The notes: generated by a model from the letters alone, not told the origin. A stretch of DNA of 64,000 nucleotides from Neisseria sp. oral taxon 014 str. F0314 (GCF_005886145.1 NZ_CP040504.1:558001-622000); one strand, 5' to 3'. Shown: positions 28,501-37,466, counted from the stretch's first letter. Numbers and translations are program-made.

Positions 28501-28853
28501 TCGCATTCATGGTCATCAGCGCGGGCGTGATGCGCCTGTGGCACTTCTACGACGGCATCACTTGGCGCCTCGACATCATGCTCCAATCCTTCGGTCTGCA
28601 AGCCAGCCTCTCCGTCGTGTGGGCGGTTACCGCCATCATCCTGATGGTGTACGGCAACCGCCGCAAACTGCGCCCCTTCTGGATAACCGGCGCGGCGCTG
28701 ATGGCCGTAGTCGTCGTCAAGCTCTTCCTCATCGAGCTTGCCAACAGCGGCGGCATCGCCCGCATCGCCTCCTTCATCATCGTCGGCGTGCTGCTGCTCT
28801 TGGTCGGCTGGTTCGCGCCCGTTCCGCCTAAAGGCGATGAAAAAGAGGAATAA
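25590..28853 (+). CDS. Large DUF2339 polytopic membrane protein
   Basis: A 1087-aa DUF2339 protein. Two short hydrophobic segments flank a charged coil at residues 1-75; 80-190 is a Pro/Glu/Ser-rich variable linker; from about 200 to the end there are around 25 to 30 membrane helices. The DUF2339 signature is seen in the first block (GIVVLFLGLAFLLRYASER). The family is common in proteobacteria and has no agreed function; links to cell-envelope or transport roles are guesses. The linker contains DUS copies translated in frame near 25976 and 26030, showing that uptake sequences are tolerated inside this variable region. GGGGAAA site before the ATG. Confidence 0.85.
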   Translation: MQYFSLLIPIIIGYIANDIWSGVVVGSILWLAAGQAGRLRAEARRNHHPDETEKRFQALQSEIDRLKLRLSVLEQGGDAAENQAPPPSLAVFCPAPESSAVEDTAEVEAASAYTSPAFSIPDITRTDGVQTASASLPETELEPETRPSEQSASESTDVDTAQAHPVYKIISAQQGPSENALPADEGDDGFKFSENPIVAWFLRGNPLLKTGIVVLFLGLAFLLRYASERIYVPVEMRYLTVAGAGLAAVIGGWELQSRKREYGLVLQGFGVAVMYLTSLAALKLHPLLSAPIVFVLMVAMVVLMALLAIRQNAQIMAQVALVGGLAAPILVSDGSGNYLVLFSYLSLLNAGVAAIAWFKAWRPLNLTGFAGTFSIAALWGMQSYTPQHFATTEPFLIYHWLLYTFIAYLFARRKLTESREDTLAPVADNATLEEIWNSLCSHGLRVHVLDHTLLFGTMAAAFGLQYRMVEHWPSADAFSALGFATVYGLAALMLKRQQGLYILRQAFVALSLLFLTLAVPLHFERGNTVILWTVESALVYFFGLRQQRPHMRLGALVVYLLAALTQMSGYQEGESTILQGQWFTTLLTLFGGAAIYLQWHLYRRKGSAHWEHTLQNATLCAALLYTSILPLLFFAERGSIIVFSALVAAWAFCRGKGKSDVFSTFALGNAIFILLFQASINNESNGFLTHWHLFAAAPLLFAAAYALQYPRVQTEASENQDKQDQTLPFSQIAGWAILVIALMLGGFATYTQWTGEETLFIELWALPIFTTLLLLANRLNWKELFQTTLAFLPLFALHFIGYHLEHLWTAAAALPLAAATVLNFVILNNCRTNAPIDLHKLNIIMLGILWSLWAGMYVGDRLDGVWSQLSWLAVPLIMWIVLHTQRQRGFFRRHQAAYQHFALPIAALAAASWMIWTNFSTPFQPAPLPYIPLLNPLELACAGMLWFALKSLPEALPAEYRRVNAPGVAALAFMVISAGVMRLWHFYDGITWRLDIMLQSFGLQASLSVVWAVTAIILMVYGNRRKLRPFWITGAALMAVVVVKLFLIELANSGGIARIASFIIVGVLLLLVGWFAPVPPKGDEKEE

Positions 28854-28862
28854 GGCTCCCAA

Positions 28863-28908
28863 AGCCATGAGGCCGTCTGAAACTGTTTTTCAGACGGCCT
28901 CATGGCTT
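28863..28908 (+). terminator. Terminator with extended DUS stem
   Basis: AAGCCATGAGGCCGTCTGAAA pairs with its complement through AGCCATGAGGCC, a stem of about 20 bp with a short loop, immediately after the DUF2339 gene. Confidence 0.9.
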
Positions 28909-28997
28909 AACATAAAATAATCCCCGTTGCGCCTTTCCATCCGGCGGCAAACAATGTACATTTACAATATTGTTGACAATTTCACGGAACATACGCC

Positions 28998-30212
28998 ATG
29001 GAAAAATTCCCGAAATCTTCCAAACTCGACCACGTTTGCTACGACATCCGCGGCCCCGTACACAAAAAAGCCCTGCAACTCGAAGAAGAAGGCCACCAAA
29101 TCCTCAAGCTCAACATCGGCAACCCCGCCCCGTTCGGCTTTGAAGCGCCCGATGAAATTTTGGTGGACGTCATCCGCAACCTGCCGACCTCGCAAGGCTA
29201 CTGCGATTCCAAAGGGCTTTACTCCGCCCGCAAGGCCATCGTCCACTACTACCAAACCAAAGGCCTGCGCGACATCACGGTAAACGATGTCTATATCGGC
29301 AACGGCGTGTCCGAACTGATTACCATGTCCATGCAGGCGCTCCTGAACGACGGCGACGAAATCCTGATTCCCGCGCCCGACTATCCGTTGTGGACGGCTG
29401 CCGCCACTTTGGCGGGCGGTACGGTGCGCCATTATCTGTGCGACGAAGAAAACGACTGGTTTCCCAACCTTGCCGATATGGAAGCCAAAATCACGCCCAA
29501 AACCAAAGCCATCGTCGTCATCAACCCCAACAACCCGACCGGCGCTGTGTACAGCAAAGAAATCCTGCTTGAAATCGCCGAGTTGGCGCGCAAACACGGT
29601 CTGATTATCTTCGCCGATGAAATCTACGACAAAATCCTCTACGACGGCGCGGTACACCACCACATCGCTGCGCTCGCCCCCGACCTGCTGACCATCACCT
29701 TCAACGGCCTCTCCAAAGCCTACCGCGTGGCCGGCTTCCGCCAAGGCTGGATGCTGCTCAACGGCCCGAAAGAACATGCCAAAGGCTATATCGAAGGACT
29801 GGATATGCTCGCCTCGATGCGCTTGTGCGCCACCACGCCGATGCAGCACGCGATTCAGACGGCCTTGGGCGGCTACCAGAGCATCAACGAGCTGATTCTG
29901 CCGGGCGGCCGCCTGCTGGAACAGCGCAACAAGGCTTGGGAAATGGTGAACCAAATCCCCGGCGTCAGTTGTGTCAAACCGATGGGCGCGCTGTATATGT
30001 TTCCCAAAATCGATACCGAAATGTACGGCATCCGCGACGACATGAAATTCATCTACGACCTGCTGGTGCGCGAGAAAGTGCTGCTGGTTCAGGGCAGCGG
30101 TTTCAACTGGATCAGGCCCGACCACTTCCGCATCGTTACGCTGCCGCACGTTTACCAGATTGAAGAGGCGATGGACAAGCTGGAACGTTTCCTGCGCAGC
30201 TACCGCCAGTAA
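28998..30212 (+). CDS. alaA: Alanine/aspartate-type aminotransferase (AlaA-like)
   Basis: A 404-aa class I PLP aminotransferase. The PLP lysine is in FNGLSKAYRVAGFR, and the ribose-phosphate binding NPNNPTGAVYS and ADEIYDKILYDG motifs are intact. The N-terminus (KLDHVCYDIRGPV) and overall length match the glutamate-pyruvate aminotransferase AlaA of E. coli, which makes alanine from pyruvate and glutamate. Start ATG with GGAA upstream. It has its own transcript, ending in a DUS terminator shared with convergent aspA. Confidence 0.9.
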   Translation: MEKFPKSSKLDHVCYDIRGPVHKKALQLEEEGHQILKLNIGNPAPFGFEAPDEILVDVIRNLPTSQGYCDSKGLYSARKAIVHYYQTKGLRDITVNDVYIGNGVSELITMSMQALLNDGDEILIPAPDYPLWTAAATLAGGTVRHYLCDEENDWFPNLADMEAKITPKTKAIVVINPNNPTGAVYSKEILLEIAELARKHGLIIFADEIYDKILYDGAVHHHIAALAPDLLTITFNGLSKAYRVAGFRQGWMLLNGPKEHAKGYIEGLDMLASMRLCATTPMQHAIQTALGGYQSINELILPGGRLLEQRNKAWEMVNQIPGVSCVKPMGALYMFPKIDTEMYGIRDDMKFIYDLLVREKVLLVQGSGFNWIRPDHFRIVTLPHVYQIEEAMDKLERFLRSYRQ

Positions 30213-30225
30213 ACGGATAAACTGA

Positions 30226-30262
30226 AAAAGGCCGTCTGAAAACGTTGTTTCAGACGGCCTTT
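30226..30262. terminator. Bidirectional DUS terminator between alaA and aspA
   Basis: AAAGGCCGTCTGAAA / TTTCAGACGGCCTTT with a short loop, placed between two convergent genes. Confidence 0.85.
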
Positions 30263-30280
30263 CGCTTATTTCAAGCCGAA

Positions 30281-31684
30281 TCAGGTACCCCGATGCAGGT
30301 TTGCCAGATTCTCCGGCGACAGGATGCGGTCGAGTTCCGCTTCGCTCAAGAGGCCGCGTTCGAGCACGACTTCGCGCACGCCTTTGCCGGTTTGAGCGCA
30401 GATTTTGCCGACCAAATCACCGTTGCCGTGTCCGATATACGGGTTCAGGTAAGTGACCAGGCCGATGGAGTTGAACACATAGCGTTCGCAGATTTCGCGG
30501 TTGACGGTAATGCCTTTGACGCATTTTTCGGCGAGGTTTACCGCAGCGTTGCCCAAGAGGGAGATGGTTTCAAACATACATTGCGCGATGACCGGCTCCA
30601 TCACGTTTAATTGCAACTGCCCCGCTTCGGCGGCGAAGGTGATGGTGGTGTCGTTGCCGATGACTTTGAAGCAGACTTGGTTGACCACTTCGGGAATCAC
30701 GGGGTTGACTTTGGCGGGCATAATCGACGAGCCTGCCTGCATTTCCGGCAGGTTAATCTCTTTCAAACCGGCGCGCGGGCCGGACGACAAGAGGCGCAAG
30801 TCGTTACAGATTTTCGATAATTTGACTGCTGTACGCTTCAATGCGCCGTGTACCATCACATACGCGCCGCAGTCGGAAGTCGCTTCAATCAGGTTTTCAG
30901 TCAGTTTGCAATCCAAGCCGCTGACTTCGGACAATTTTTTCACCGCCAAAGCCGCGTAACCTTTCGGCGTGTTCACGCCCGTGCCGATGGCGGTCGCACC
31001 CAAGTTGACTTCCAACAACAAGGCGCGCGTGCGGTCCAGATTCAAAATCTCTTCTTCCAGCAACACTTGGAAAGATTGAAACTCCTGCCCCGCCGTCATC
31101 GGTACGGCATCTTGAAGCTGGGTGCGTCCCATTTTCAAAACATCTTTAAATTCATCGGCTTTGGCGGCAAACGCATCTTTCAGCAACGCCAGTTTTTCCA
31201 GCAGTTCGCCGACGCTGTAATACACCGCCAGCCTGAAGCCGGTCGGATACGCGTCGTTGGTGGACTGGCTGGCGTTCACATGGTCCATCGGATTGACGAT
31301 GTCGTAGCGGCCTTTTTCGTAGCCCAATATTTCCAAAGCAAGGTTGGCGATGACTTCGTTGGTGTTCATGTTGACTGAAGTTCCCGCACCGCCCTGATAC
31401 ACGTCGGACGGGAATTGGTCGAGGCAGCGGCCTTTGAGCAACACTTCGTCGCAAGCCTTTTCGATGGCGGCGGCGATTTCGGGTTTTACCGCACCCAGCT
31501 CGCCGTTTGCCTGCGCGGCCGCTTTTTTCACCATCACCATGCTGCGGACAAACTGCGGCACGTCGGAAATTTTTTGATTGGAAATTTTAAAGTTTTCCAC
31601 CGCGCGCAAAGTATGGATGCCCCAATACGCCTCGGCGGGAATTTCGCGGTCGCCCAGCAAATCGTGTTCGATACGGACAGTCAT
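30281..31684 (-). CDS. aspA: Aspartate ammonia-lyase
   Basis: Aspartase (467 aa) of the fumarase/aspartase superfamily, converting L-aspartate to fumarate and ammonia. The family signature loop [11 protein letters not shown] is complete, with the catalytic Ser. N-terminal [25 protein letters not shown] is aspartase-type rather than fumarase C. Feeds carbon into the TCA cycle. GAGG site 9 nt before the ATG. Confidence 0.94.
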   Translation of the reverse strand: MTVRIEHDLLGDREIPAEAYWGIHTLRAVENFKISNQKISDVPQFVRSMVMVKKAAAQANGELGAVKPEIAAAIEKACDEVLLKGRCLDQFPSDVYQGGAGTSVNMNTNEVIANLALEILGYEKGRYDIVNPMDHVNASQSTNDAYPTGFRLAVYYSVGELLEKLALLKDAFAAKADEFKDVLKMGRTQLQDAVPMTAGQEFQSFQVLLEEEILNLDRTRALLLEVNLGATAIGTGVNTPKGYAALAVKKLSEVSGLDCKLTENLIEATSDCGAYVMVHGALKRTAVKLSKICNDLRLLSSGPRAGLKEINLPEMQAGSSIMPAKVNPVIPEVVNQVCFKVIGNDTTITFAAEAGQLQLNVMEPVIAQCMFETISLLGNAAVNLAEKCVKGITVNREICERYVFNSIGLVTYLNPYIGHGNGDLVGKICAQTGKGVREVVLERGLLSEAELDRILSPENLANLHRGT

Positions 31685-31986
31685 GTTTCTCAGCCTCTTC
31701 AGATGTAGTCAATATAAAAAAATCTGCCGACAATCCCCGGCCGGCGGCACCGCCGCACCGGAAACGACAGACGGGATGCATAATGCGCATCGAACAATAG
31801 ACCAGTCGGTAAGGCTTGTCCATATGCTTAAAGTATCGCGGCCCTAATCATGCCGTCTGAAACATTCCTTCGGGCGGCATGGCGGCCGTTCCGCCCGATT
31901 TCTGTTAAAATAAACATTTATCCCAATACTCTTTTTCAGACGGCCTTCGGCCTGCTTCAAGGCCGTCTGAAAGGCAATACAACACC
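31685..31986. other. Divergent aspA-queH intergenic region
   Basis: 302 nt without a gene. It contains an AT-type DUS (ATGCCGTCTGAA, 31851-31862) and an inverted DUS pair at 31936-31974 upstream of queH. AT-rich stretches on either side of 31720 and 31910 could hold promoters; none was clear enough to call. Confidence 0.45.
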
Positions 31987-32721
31987 ATGAACCAACACGA
32001 TACCCCGCAAGTTACCCCCATCGACCGCCCCGTCCTCGTCCCGCCCGGCGGCCATAAAAAAGTCCTGCTGCATTCCTGCTGCGCCCCGTGCAGCGGCGAA
32101 GTCATGGAAGCCATGCTCGCCAGCGGCATCGACTACACCATCTACTTCTACAATCCCAACATCCACCCGCTCAAAGAATACATGCTGCGCAAAGAAGAAA
32201 ACATGCGCTTCGCCGACAAATTCGGCATCCCCTTCATCGACAAAGACGACGACTACGAAAACGACCGCAAAGAATGGTTCGCCAAAGCCAAAGGCATGGA
32301 ATTCGAACCCGAACGCGGCATCCGCTGCACCATGTGTTTCGACATGCGTTTCGAAAAAGCCGCCCAATACGCCCACGAAAACGGCTTCCCCGTCTTCACC
32401 AGCTCGCTGGGCATTTCCCGCTGGAAAAACATGGCGCAAATCAACGACTGCGGCCACCGCGCCGCCGCACCTTACGACGACGTCGTGTATTGGGATTTCA
32501 ACTGGCGCAAAGGCGGCGGCAGCGCGCGCATGATCGAAATCAGCAAGCGAGAACACTTCTACCAGCAGGAATACTGCGGCTGCGCCTACTCCCTGCGCGA
32601 CTCCAACGCCCACCGCAAATCGCAAGGCCGCATCCCCATCAAACTCGGCGTGCTGTATTACGGCGACGAATCGACGCAATACGAAAACATACAGCCGAAC
32701 AAAATTGCCGTGGACAAATAA
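31987..32721 (+). CDS. queH: Epoxyqueuosine reductase QueH
   Basis: A 244-aa DUF208/QueH enzyme that performs the final step of queuosine tRNA modification, reducing epoxyqueuosine without cobalamin. Cysteines for the Fe-S cluster and metal site are in [20 protein letters not shown] and YCGCAYS. It replaces the non-homologous QueG. AAAGG site upstream; stands alone, with a DUS terminator at the 3' side. Confidence 0.92.
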   Translation: MNQHDTPQVTPIDRPVLVPPGGHKKVLLHSCCAPCSGEVMEAMLASGIDYTIYFYNPNIHPLKEYMLRKEENMRFADKFGIPFIDKDDDYENDRKEWFAKAKGMEFEPERGIRCTMCFDMRFEKAAQYAHENGFPVFTSSLGISRWKNMAQINDCGHRAAAPYDDVVYWDFNWRKGGGSARMIEISKREHFYQQEYCGCAYSLRDSNAHRKSQGRIPIKLGVLYYGDESTQYENIQPNKIAVDK

Positions 32722-32728
32722 AATCAAA

Positions 32729-32850
32729 TATAGTTAAACCACTTACTTCGACACAACTTGTTTATTAACCTCATCATTCCCGCGCAGGCGGGAATGACGA
32801 TTGACGTAGGTGTGTTGTATCGGGAATTAAATTAAGTGAATCAAGCTATA
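32729..32850. repeat. Short inverted-repeat-bounded element containing a dRS3
   Basis: Imperfect terminal inverted repeats, TATAGTTAAACCACTTA at 32729 and its complement-like end (TTAAGTGAATCAAGCTATA) at 32832-32850, bound 122 bp. Inside, 32776-32795 is a 20-bp dRS3 repeat (ATTCCC, 8 nt, GGGAAT), a known neisserial intergenic repeat and integration target of filamentous Nf prophages. The whole resembles a small non-coding mobile or repeat element. Confidence 0.6.
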
Positions 32851-32852
32851 AA

Positions 32853-32897
32853 GGGCCGTCTGAAAAACCTGTTGCAAGGTTTTTCAGACGGCCCTTT
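32853..32897. terminator. Bidirectional DUS terminator
   Basis: AAGGGCCGTCTGAAAAACCT / AGGTTTTTCAGACGGCCCTT, an 18-20-bp stem between convergent queH and the ferredoxin gene. Confidence 0.9.
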
Positions 32898-32927
32898 CGT
32901 ATTTTGAAACCATTTGGAACAGCAACT

Positions 32928-33230
32928 TCAATCCTGTTCATCAAACAAGCCGACATCGAACAAGTCCGGTTCGCTCACCCGCCCGCGGCAATCGACCTTA
33001 ATGTCCTCGTGTACCCGACAGCAACACGGCAGAATCTCGCCGGGCGCGACAAATGCCAGCGGGAAATCGTCATAGGACACCCTGCCGTCTAATATTTTGA
33101 CGCGGCAGGAACCGCAATAGCCGCTGCGGCACTGGTATTCGACCTCGTGGCCGGTGCGCTCCAAGCCCTCCAATAAAGTTTCGCCTTCTTGGAGTTCGAA
33201 AGTTTTGTCGTGTGTGCTGATAAGTATCAT
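32928..33230 (-). CDS. yfaE: [2Fe-2S] ferredoxin (YfaE-like) of the ribonucleotide reductase operon
   Basis: A 100-aa plant-type [2Fe-2S] ferredoxin. Cluster ligands are in CRSGYCGSCR plus the distal Cys in ILPCCCRVHED. Its E. coli counterpart YfaE reduces iron to keep or rebuild the diferric-tyrosyl cofactor of NrdB. It follows nrdB on the same strand, with a DUS hairpin in the 86-nt gap. The frame is open far upstream, but similarity begins at the ATG at 33230. There is no obvious ribosome-binding site. Confidence 0.88.
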   Translation of the reverse strand: MILISTHDKTFELQEGETLLEGLERTGHEVEYQCRSGYCGSCRVKILDGRVSYDDFPLAFVAPGEILPCCCRVHEDIKVDCRGRVSEPDLFDVGLFDEQD

Positions 33231-33249
33231 ATCGTTATTTTGGGGACGA

Positions 33250-33281
33250 AAGGCCGTCTGAAAGTTTTCAGACGGCCTCAA
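33250..33281 (-). terminator. DUS hairpin between nrdB and ferredoxin
   Basis: AGGCCGTCTGAAA / TTTCAGACGGCCT with almost no loop, 36 nt after the nrdB stop and 20 nt before the ferredoxin ATG. It probably attenuates downstream expression. Confidence 0.6.
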
Positions 33282-33316
33282 AGACCATGAAACCACAGAA
33301 AAGCCGCTAAGCCCGA

Positions 33317-34471
33317 TTACAGTTCGAAATCGCCCAAATCGTCCGCGCTGACTTCCGAATCGATCTGACCGATTAAGTAAGAAGAAATTTCCACTTCCTG
33401 CGGCGCGACCTGTACGTTGTCGGACGACAGCCACGCGTTAATCCACGGAATCGGGTTTTGGGTAGCGCCTTCGAATCCGGCGGGCAGGCCGACCGCCTGC
33501 ATACGCAAGTTGGTGATGTATTCGACGTATTGCGCCAGAATTTCCTTGTTCAGACCGATCATCGAGCCGTCTTTAAACAGATAGGCCGCCCATTCTTTTT
33601 CCTGCTCTGCCGCTTTTTTGAAGAGTTTGAAACATTCGTCCTGCAATTCGACGGCGATTTCCGCCATTTCAGGATCGTCGGCACCGGCGCGCATCAGGTT
33701 GAGCATATGCTGGGTGCTGGTCAGGTGCAGGGCTTCGTCGCGGGCAATCAGTTTGATGATTTTGGCGTTGCCTTCCATCAACTCGCGCTCGGCAAAGGCG
33801 AACGAGCAGGCAAATGAGACGTAGAAACGGATGGCTTCCAACACGTTGACGCACATCAGGCAGAGATAGAGTTTTTTCTTCAACTCGCGCAAAGACACGG
33901 TAACGAGCTTGCCGCCGACATTGTGCGTTCCTTCGCCCAACAGGTTGTAATACTGGGTGTATTCGATTAAATCATCGTAATAACAGGCGATATCTTCGGC
34001 GCGGGCGATGATGTATTCGTTCTGCACGATGTCGTCAAACACGACCGAGGGATCATTCACAATATTGCGGATAATGTGGGTATAGCTGCGCGAGTGGATG
34101 GTTTCGCTGAAGCTCCACGTCTCAATCCAAGTTTCCAACTCGGGAATCGACACCAAAGGCAACAAGGCAACATTTGGACTACGGCCTTGAATGGAATCGA
34201 GCAGGGTTTGGTATTTCAGATTGCTGATAAAAATATGTTTTTCGTGTTCAGGCAGGTTGGCGTAGTCGATACGGTCGCGCGACACGTCGATTTCTTCCGG
34301 CCGCCAGAAAAACGACAATTGTTTTTCAATCAGTTTTTCAAATACTTCGTATTTCTGCTGGTCATAACGGGCAACATTTACTGGCTGACCGAAAAACATC
34401 GGCTCTTTAAGCGCGTCGTTTTTGGTTTTGGAAAAGGTGCTGTATGACATGACTAGGTGTTCGCAGGACAT
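33317..34471 (-). CDS. nrdB: Ribonucleoside-diphosphate reductase class Ia, beta subunit
   Basis: A 384-aa R2 protein that houses the diiron-tyrosyl radical. The radical tyrosine is in [11 protein letters not shown] (Tyr130), and iron ligands are seen in the ARDEALH segment and preceding helices. The sequence is strikingly close to the E. coli protein. The ATG at 34471 has a GGGAG site, but alignment to E. coli favours the eighth codon (MSYSTFSK) as start, which would make the radical residue Tyr123. The C-terminal tail ([14 protein letters not shown]) is the part that docks to NrdA. Confidence 0.95.
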   Translation of the reverse strand: MSCEHLVMSYSTFSKTKNDALKEPMFFGQPVNVARYDQQKYEVFEKLIEKQLSFFWRPEEIDVSRDRIDYANLPEHEKHIFISNLKYQTLLDSIQGRSPNVALLPLVSIPELETWIETWSFSETIHSRSYTHIIRNIVNDPSVVFDDIVQNEYIIARAEDIACYYDDLIEYTQYYNLLGEGTHNVGGKLVTVSLRELKKKLYLCLMCVNVLEAIRFYVSFACSFAFAERELMEGNAKIIKLIARDEALHLTSTQHMLNLMRAGADDPEMAEIAVELQDECFKLFKKAAEQEKEWAAYLFKDGSMIGLNKEILAQYVEYITNLRMQAVGLPAGFEGATQNPIPWINAWLSSDNVQVAPQEVEISSYLIGQIDSEVSADDLGDFEL

Positions 34472-34512
34472 AATTTCTCCCGAGGTTCAATATTACTTGC
34501 TTTAAATATGTT

Positions 34513-34743
34513 TTATTTTTTATCCTTTGGAGGGCAAGGATCATTTCCATAGCTATTTCCTGCACGAATTCGTCCATTTTCTCCATGAATTTTAGTATCT
34601 GAATGCTGATTTCGAGCAATATCCTGTGCGATATTAATAGCCTCTCTCTGTGTGCTTACAACTCGTGTAGCTTTTTGATTGCCAGCTCCCTTAACAGCCC
34701 AGCCATCTTTATGAGGAACTACATGTTGATTTTTTCCCATCAT
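34513..34743 (-). CDS. DUF2188 small protein inside the nrd operon
   Basis: A 76-aa protein of the DUF2188 type (QHVVPHKDGWAVKGAGNQKATRVVSTQREAI...). The family is unassigned; members are small, basic and often adjacent to mobile genes. It lies between nrdA (38-nt gap) and nrdB (41-nt gap), same strand, with an AAGGA-type site. Its base composition is markedly more AT-rich than nrdA and nrdB, suggesting later insertion into the operon. Confidence 0.75.
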   Translation of the reverse strand: MMGKNQHVVPHKDGWAVKGAGNQKATRVVSTQREAINIAQDIARNQHSDTKIHGENGRIRAGNSYGNDPCPPKDKK

Positions 34744-34781
34744 TGAAATCCTTAATAACTAATCAATTAATTTTTAAATAA

Positions 34782-37061
34782 TCAAATCTTACAAGCCCCA
34801 CCTGCACAGCCGTCATCCTGAATATCGGTCTGCGTATCGTCCGCGCCGTCGCGAGTGTTGTGGTAGTACAGGGTTTTGACGCCGTATTTGTAGGCGGTCA
34901 ACAGGTCTTTGAGCATTTGTTTCATGGAAACTTTGTTGCCTTCGAATTTACTCGGGTCGTAGGCGGTGTTGGCGGAAATTGCCTGATCGACGAATTTTTG
35001 CATCACGCCGACAAGTTTCAAATAGCCTTCGTTGCCCGGAAGCTGCCACAGGGTTTCGTAGGCGTCTTTCAAGGTTTCAAATTCCGGCACGACTTGTTTC
35101 AGGATGCCGTCTTTCGATGCTTTGACCGTTACCAATCCGCGCGGCGGCTCGATGCCGTTGGTGGCGTTGGCGATTTGCGAGCTGGTTTCAGACGGCATGA
35201 GTGCGGTCAGGGTGGAGTTGCGCAGGCCATATTTGACGATGTCGGCGCGCAGGCTTTCCCAGTCGCATAACAGCGGTTCGCTGCACACGGCATCCAAGTC
35301 TTTTTTGTAGGTGTCGATGGGCAGTTTGCCTTGCGAATAAATGGTTTGGTTGAACAGCGGGCATGCGCCGTATTCTTTGGCAAGGTTCACCGATGCTTTG
35401 AGCAGGTAATACTGCATGGCTTCAAAGGTGCGGTGGGTCAGGCCAAGCGCGGAATCGTCGCTGTAACGGACGCCGTTTTTCGCCAAATAGTAGGCGTAGT
35501 TGATGACGCCGATGCCGAGCGTGCGGCGGTTCATGGTCGCGGTGCGAGCGGCTTCGACCGGATAGTCTTGATAATCCAGCAAGGCATCAAGTGCGCGCAC
35601 GGTCAAATCGGCAAGACCTTCCAGCTCGTCCAAGCTGTTTAATGCGCCCAAGTTGAAGGCAGACAGGGTACACAGGGCGATTTCGCCGTTCGGGTCGTTG
35701 ATGTTGTCCAGCGGTTTGGTCGGCAGGGCAATTTCCATACACAAGTTGGACTGGTGCACGGGCGCGACGCGCGGGTCAAACGGGCTGTGCGTGTTGCAAT
35801 GGTCAACGTTTTGGATGTAGATGCGTCCCGTTCCGGCGCGTTCCTGCATCAGCGTGGAGAACAAATCGGTAGCCGACAAGGTGCGCTTGCGGATATTCGG
35901 GTCTTGCTCGTATTTCGTGTAGAGACGTTCGAATTCGTCTTGGTCGGCAAAGAACGCGTCGTACAGGCCGGGAACTTCGTTGGGCGAGAATAGCGTGATG
36001 TTGCCGCCTTTAATCAGGCGGGTGTACAGCAGGCGGTTGATCTGCACACCGTAATCCAGCTGGCGGATTCGGTTGTCTTCCACGCCGCGGTTGTTTTTCA
36101 ATACCAACAGGCTTTCGGCTTCGATGTGCCACAAGGGGTAGAACAAAGTTGCCGCGCCGCCGCGCACGCCGCCCTGCGAGCAGGATTTAACCGCCGCTTG
36201 GAACATTTTGAAAAACGGAATGCAGCCGGTGTGTTGCGCTTCGCCGCCGCGAATTTCGCTGCCCAAACCGCGAATACGTCCGGCGTTGATGCCGATGCCC
36301 GCGCGTTGGGAAACGTATTTCACAATCGCGCTGGTGGTGGCGTTGATGGAATCCAGACTGTCGTCGCATTCAATCAATACGCAGCTTGAGAACTGGCGCG
36401 TAGGCGTGCGCACGCCGCTCATAATCGGGGTCGGCAACGATACTTTAAAAGTGGAAACGGCGTCGTAAAAGCGTTTGACGTAATCCAAACGGGTCTCTTT
36501 CGGATATTTGCTGAAGAGACACATCGCTACCAAAATATATAAGAACTGCGGCGTTTCATAAATCTGGCGGGTCACGCGGTTCTGCACCAGATATTTGCCT
36601 TCAAGCTGCTTCACGGCGGCGTAAGAGAAGGTCATATCGCGGCTGTGGTCGATATAGGCGTTCAGCTCGTCAAACTCTTCGCGGCTGTAATCTTCGATGA
36701 TATGGCGGTCGTATTTGCCCGCATCGGTGAGTTTTTTAACGTGGTCAAAGAGATGCGGCGGTTCGAACTCGCCGTAAGCGATTTTGCGCAGGTGGAAAAT
36801 CGCCAGACGCGCGGCGAGATATTGATAATCGGGCGTATCCTGCGAAATCAGGTCGGCAGCCGCCTTGATGATGGTTTCGTGGATGTCGTCGGTGCGGATG
36901 CCGTTGTAAAACTGGATGTGTGATTTGAGCTCGACCTGCGATACGGAAACGTTTTTCAAGCCTTCCGCCGCCCAAGTAACGACGCGGTGGATTTTGTCCA
37001 AGTCGAGATTTTCCAAACGTCCGTCGCGCTTGGTTACTTTCAAATCAGTCGGTGCATTCAT
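34782..37061 (-). CDS. nrdA: Ribonucleoside-diphosphate reductase class Ia, alpha subunit
   Basis: The catalytic R1 subunit (759 aa) reducing NDPs to dNDPs. An N-terminal ATP-cone (residues 5-95, KVTKRDGRLENLDLDKIHR) gives overall activity control. Active-site cysteines are in SNLCMEIALPT and IALCTLSAFNLG; the C-terminal redox pair is Cys752 and Cys757 in DGCAGGACKI. It starts the nrdA-DUF2188-nrdB-ferredoxin operon. A DUS copy lies within the coding sequence near 35200 (AT type). Upstream NrdR-like boxes are listed separately. Confidence 0.97.
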   Translation of the reverse strand: MNAPTDLKVTKRDGRLENLDLDKIHRVVTWAAEGLKNVSVSQVELKSHIQFYNGIRTDDIHETIIKAAADLISQDTPDYQYLAARLAIFHLRKIAYGEFEPPHLFDHVKKLTDAGKYDRHIIEDYSREEFDELNAYIDHSRDMTFSYAAVKQLEGKYLVQNRVTRQIYETPQFLYILVAMCLFSKYPKETRLDYVKRFYDAVSTFKVSLPTPIMSGVRTPTRQFSSCVLIECDDSLDSINATTSAIVKYVSQRAGIGINAGRIRGLGSEIRGGEAQHTGCIPFFKMFQAAVKSCSQGGVRGGAATLFYPLWHIEAESLLVLKNNRGVEDNRIRQLDYGVQINRLLYTRLIKGGNITLFSPNEVPGLYDAFFADQDEFERLYTKYEQDPNIRKRTLSATDLFSTLMQERAGTGRIYIQNVDHCNTHSPFDPRVAPVHQSNLCMEIALPTKPLDNINDPNGEIALCTLSAFNLGALNSLDELEGLADLTVRALDALLDYQDYPVEAARTATMNRRTLGIGVINYAYYLAKNGVRYSDDSALGLTHRTFEAMQYYLLKASVNLAKEYGACPLFNQTIYSQGKLPIDTYKKDLDAVCSEPLLCDWESLRADIVKYGLRNSTLTALMPSETSSQIANATNGIEPPRGLVTVKASKDGILKQVVPEFETLKDAYETLWQLPGNEGYLKLVGVMQKFVDQAISANTAYDPSKFEGNKVSMKQMLKDLLTAYKYGVKTLYYHNTRDGADDTQTDIQDDGCAGGACKI

Positions 37062-37083
37062 CTTCGGTTCTTCCAGTTATAAA

Positions 37084-37131
37084 ACACAAGATACGGTAGG
37101 TAGAAAACTTCTGGGCCACAATATAAAGTAT
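37084..37131 (-). promoter_or_regulatory. Pair of NrdR-box-like palindromes upstream of nrdA
   Basis: Two 16-bp sites, ACACAAGATACGGTAG (37084-37099) and CCACAATATAAAGTAT (37116-37131), match the NrdR consensus ACACTATATATAGTGT at 10 and 11 positions. Their centres are 32 bp apart, about three helical turns, which is the spacing NrdR needs. They lie 23-70 nt before the nrdA ATG, where they would cover the promoter. Confidence 0.55.
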
Positions 37132-37466
37132 TTTTATTCCGCTTTCCAGTCTTGACTTTCACGAAAAAACCGCGCCGTCTGCTTTCAGACGGCCTGCCGC
37201 ATTTTTTACGTTCTACCCCATTGACAGCGACGGAAAGGCGGCTTTTCCTTACCAATTCGGCCTTTACACCGTTTGCGGCGTAAAGGGGGAAATCGGGAGG
37301 GGAAAATTCGGTTTCCGACTATCCGCTTATGGAATCAAGCGATTCCGGATTTATACATGCCGTCTGAAAAATATGCGCTTGAAAATCTTCTGCCGCATTT
37401 TAATAATCACACAATATAGTTAAATTTCGTAAACGCAAAAATCTGTCGTCATTATGCAAAAAGTTT

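Noticed and set aside
28962..30149. 395-codon minus-strand frame opposite alaA
   Set aside because: Fully overlapped by a clear aminotransferase; composition is typical of a shadow frame.
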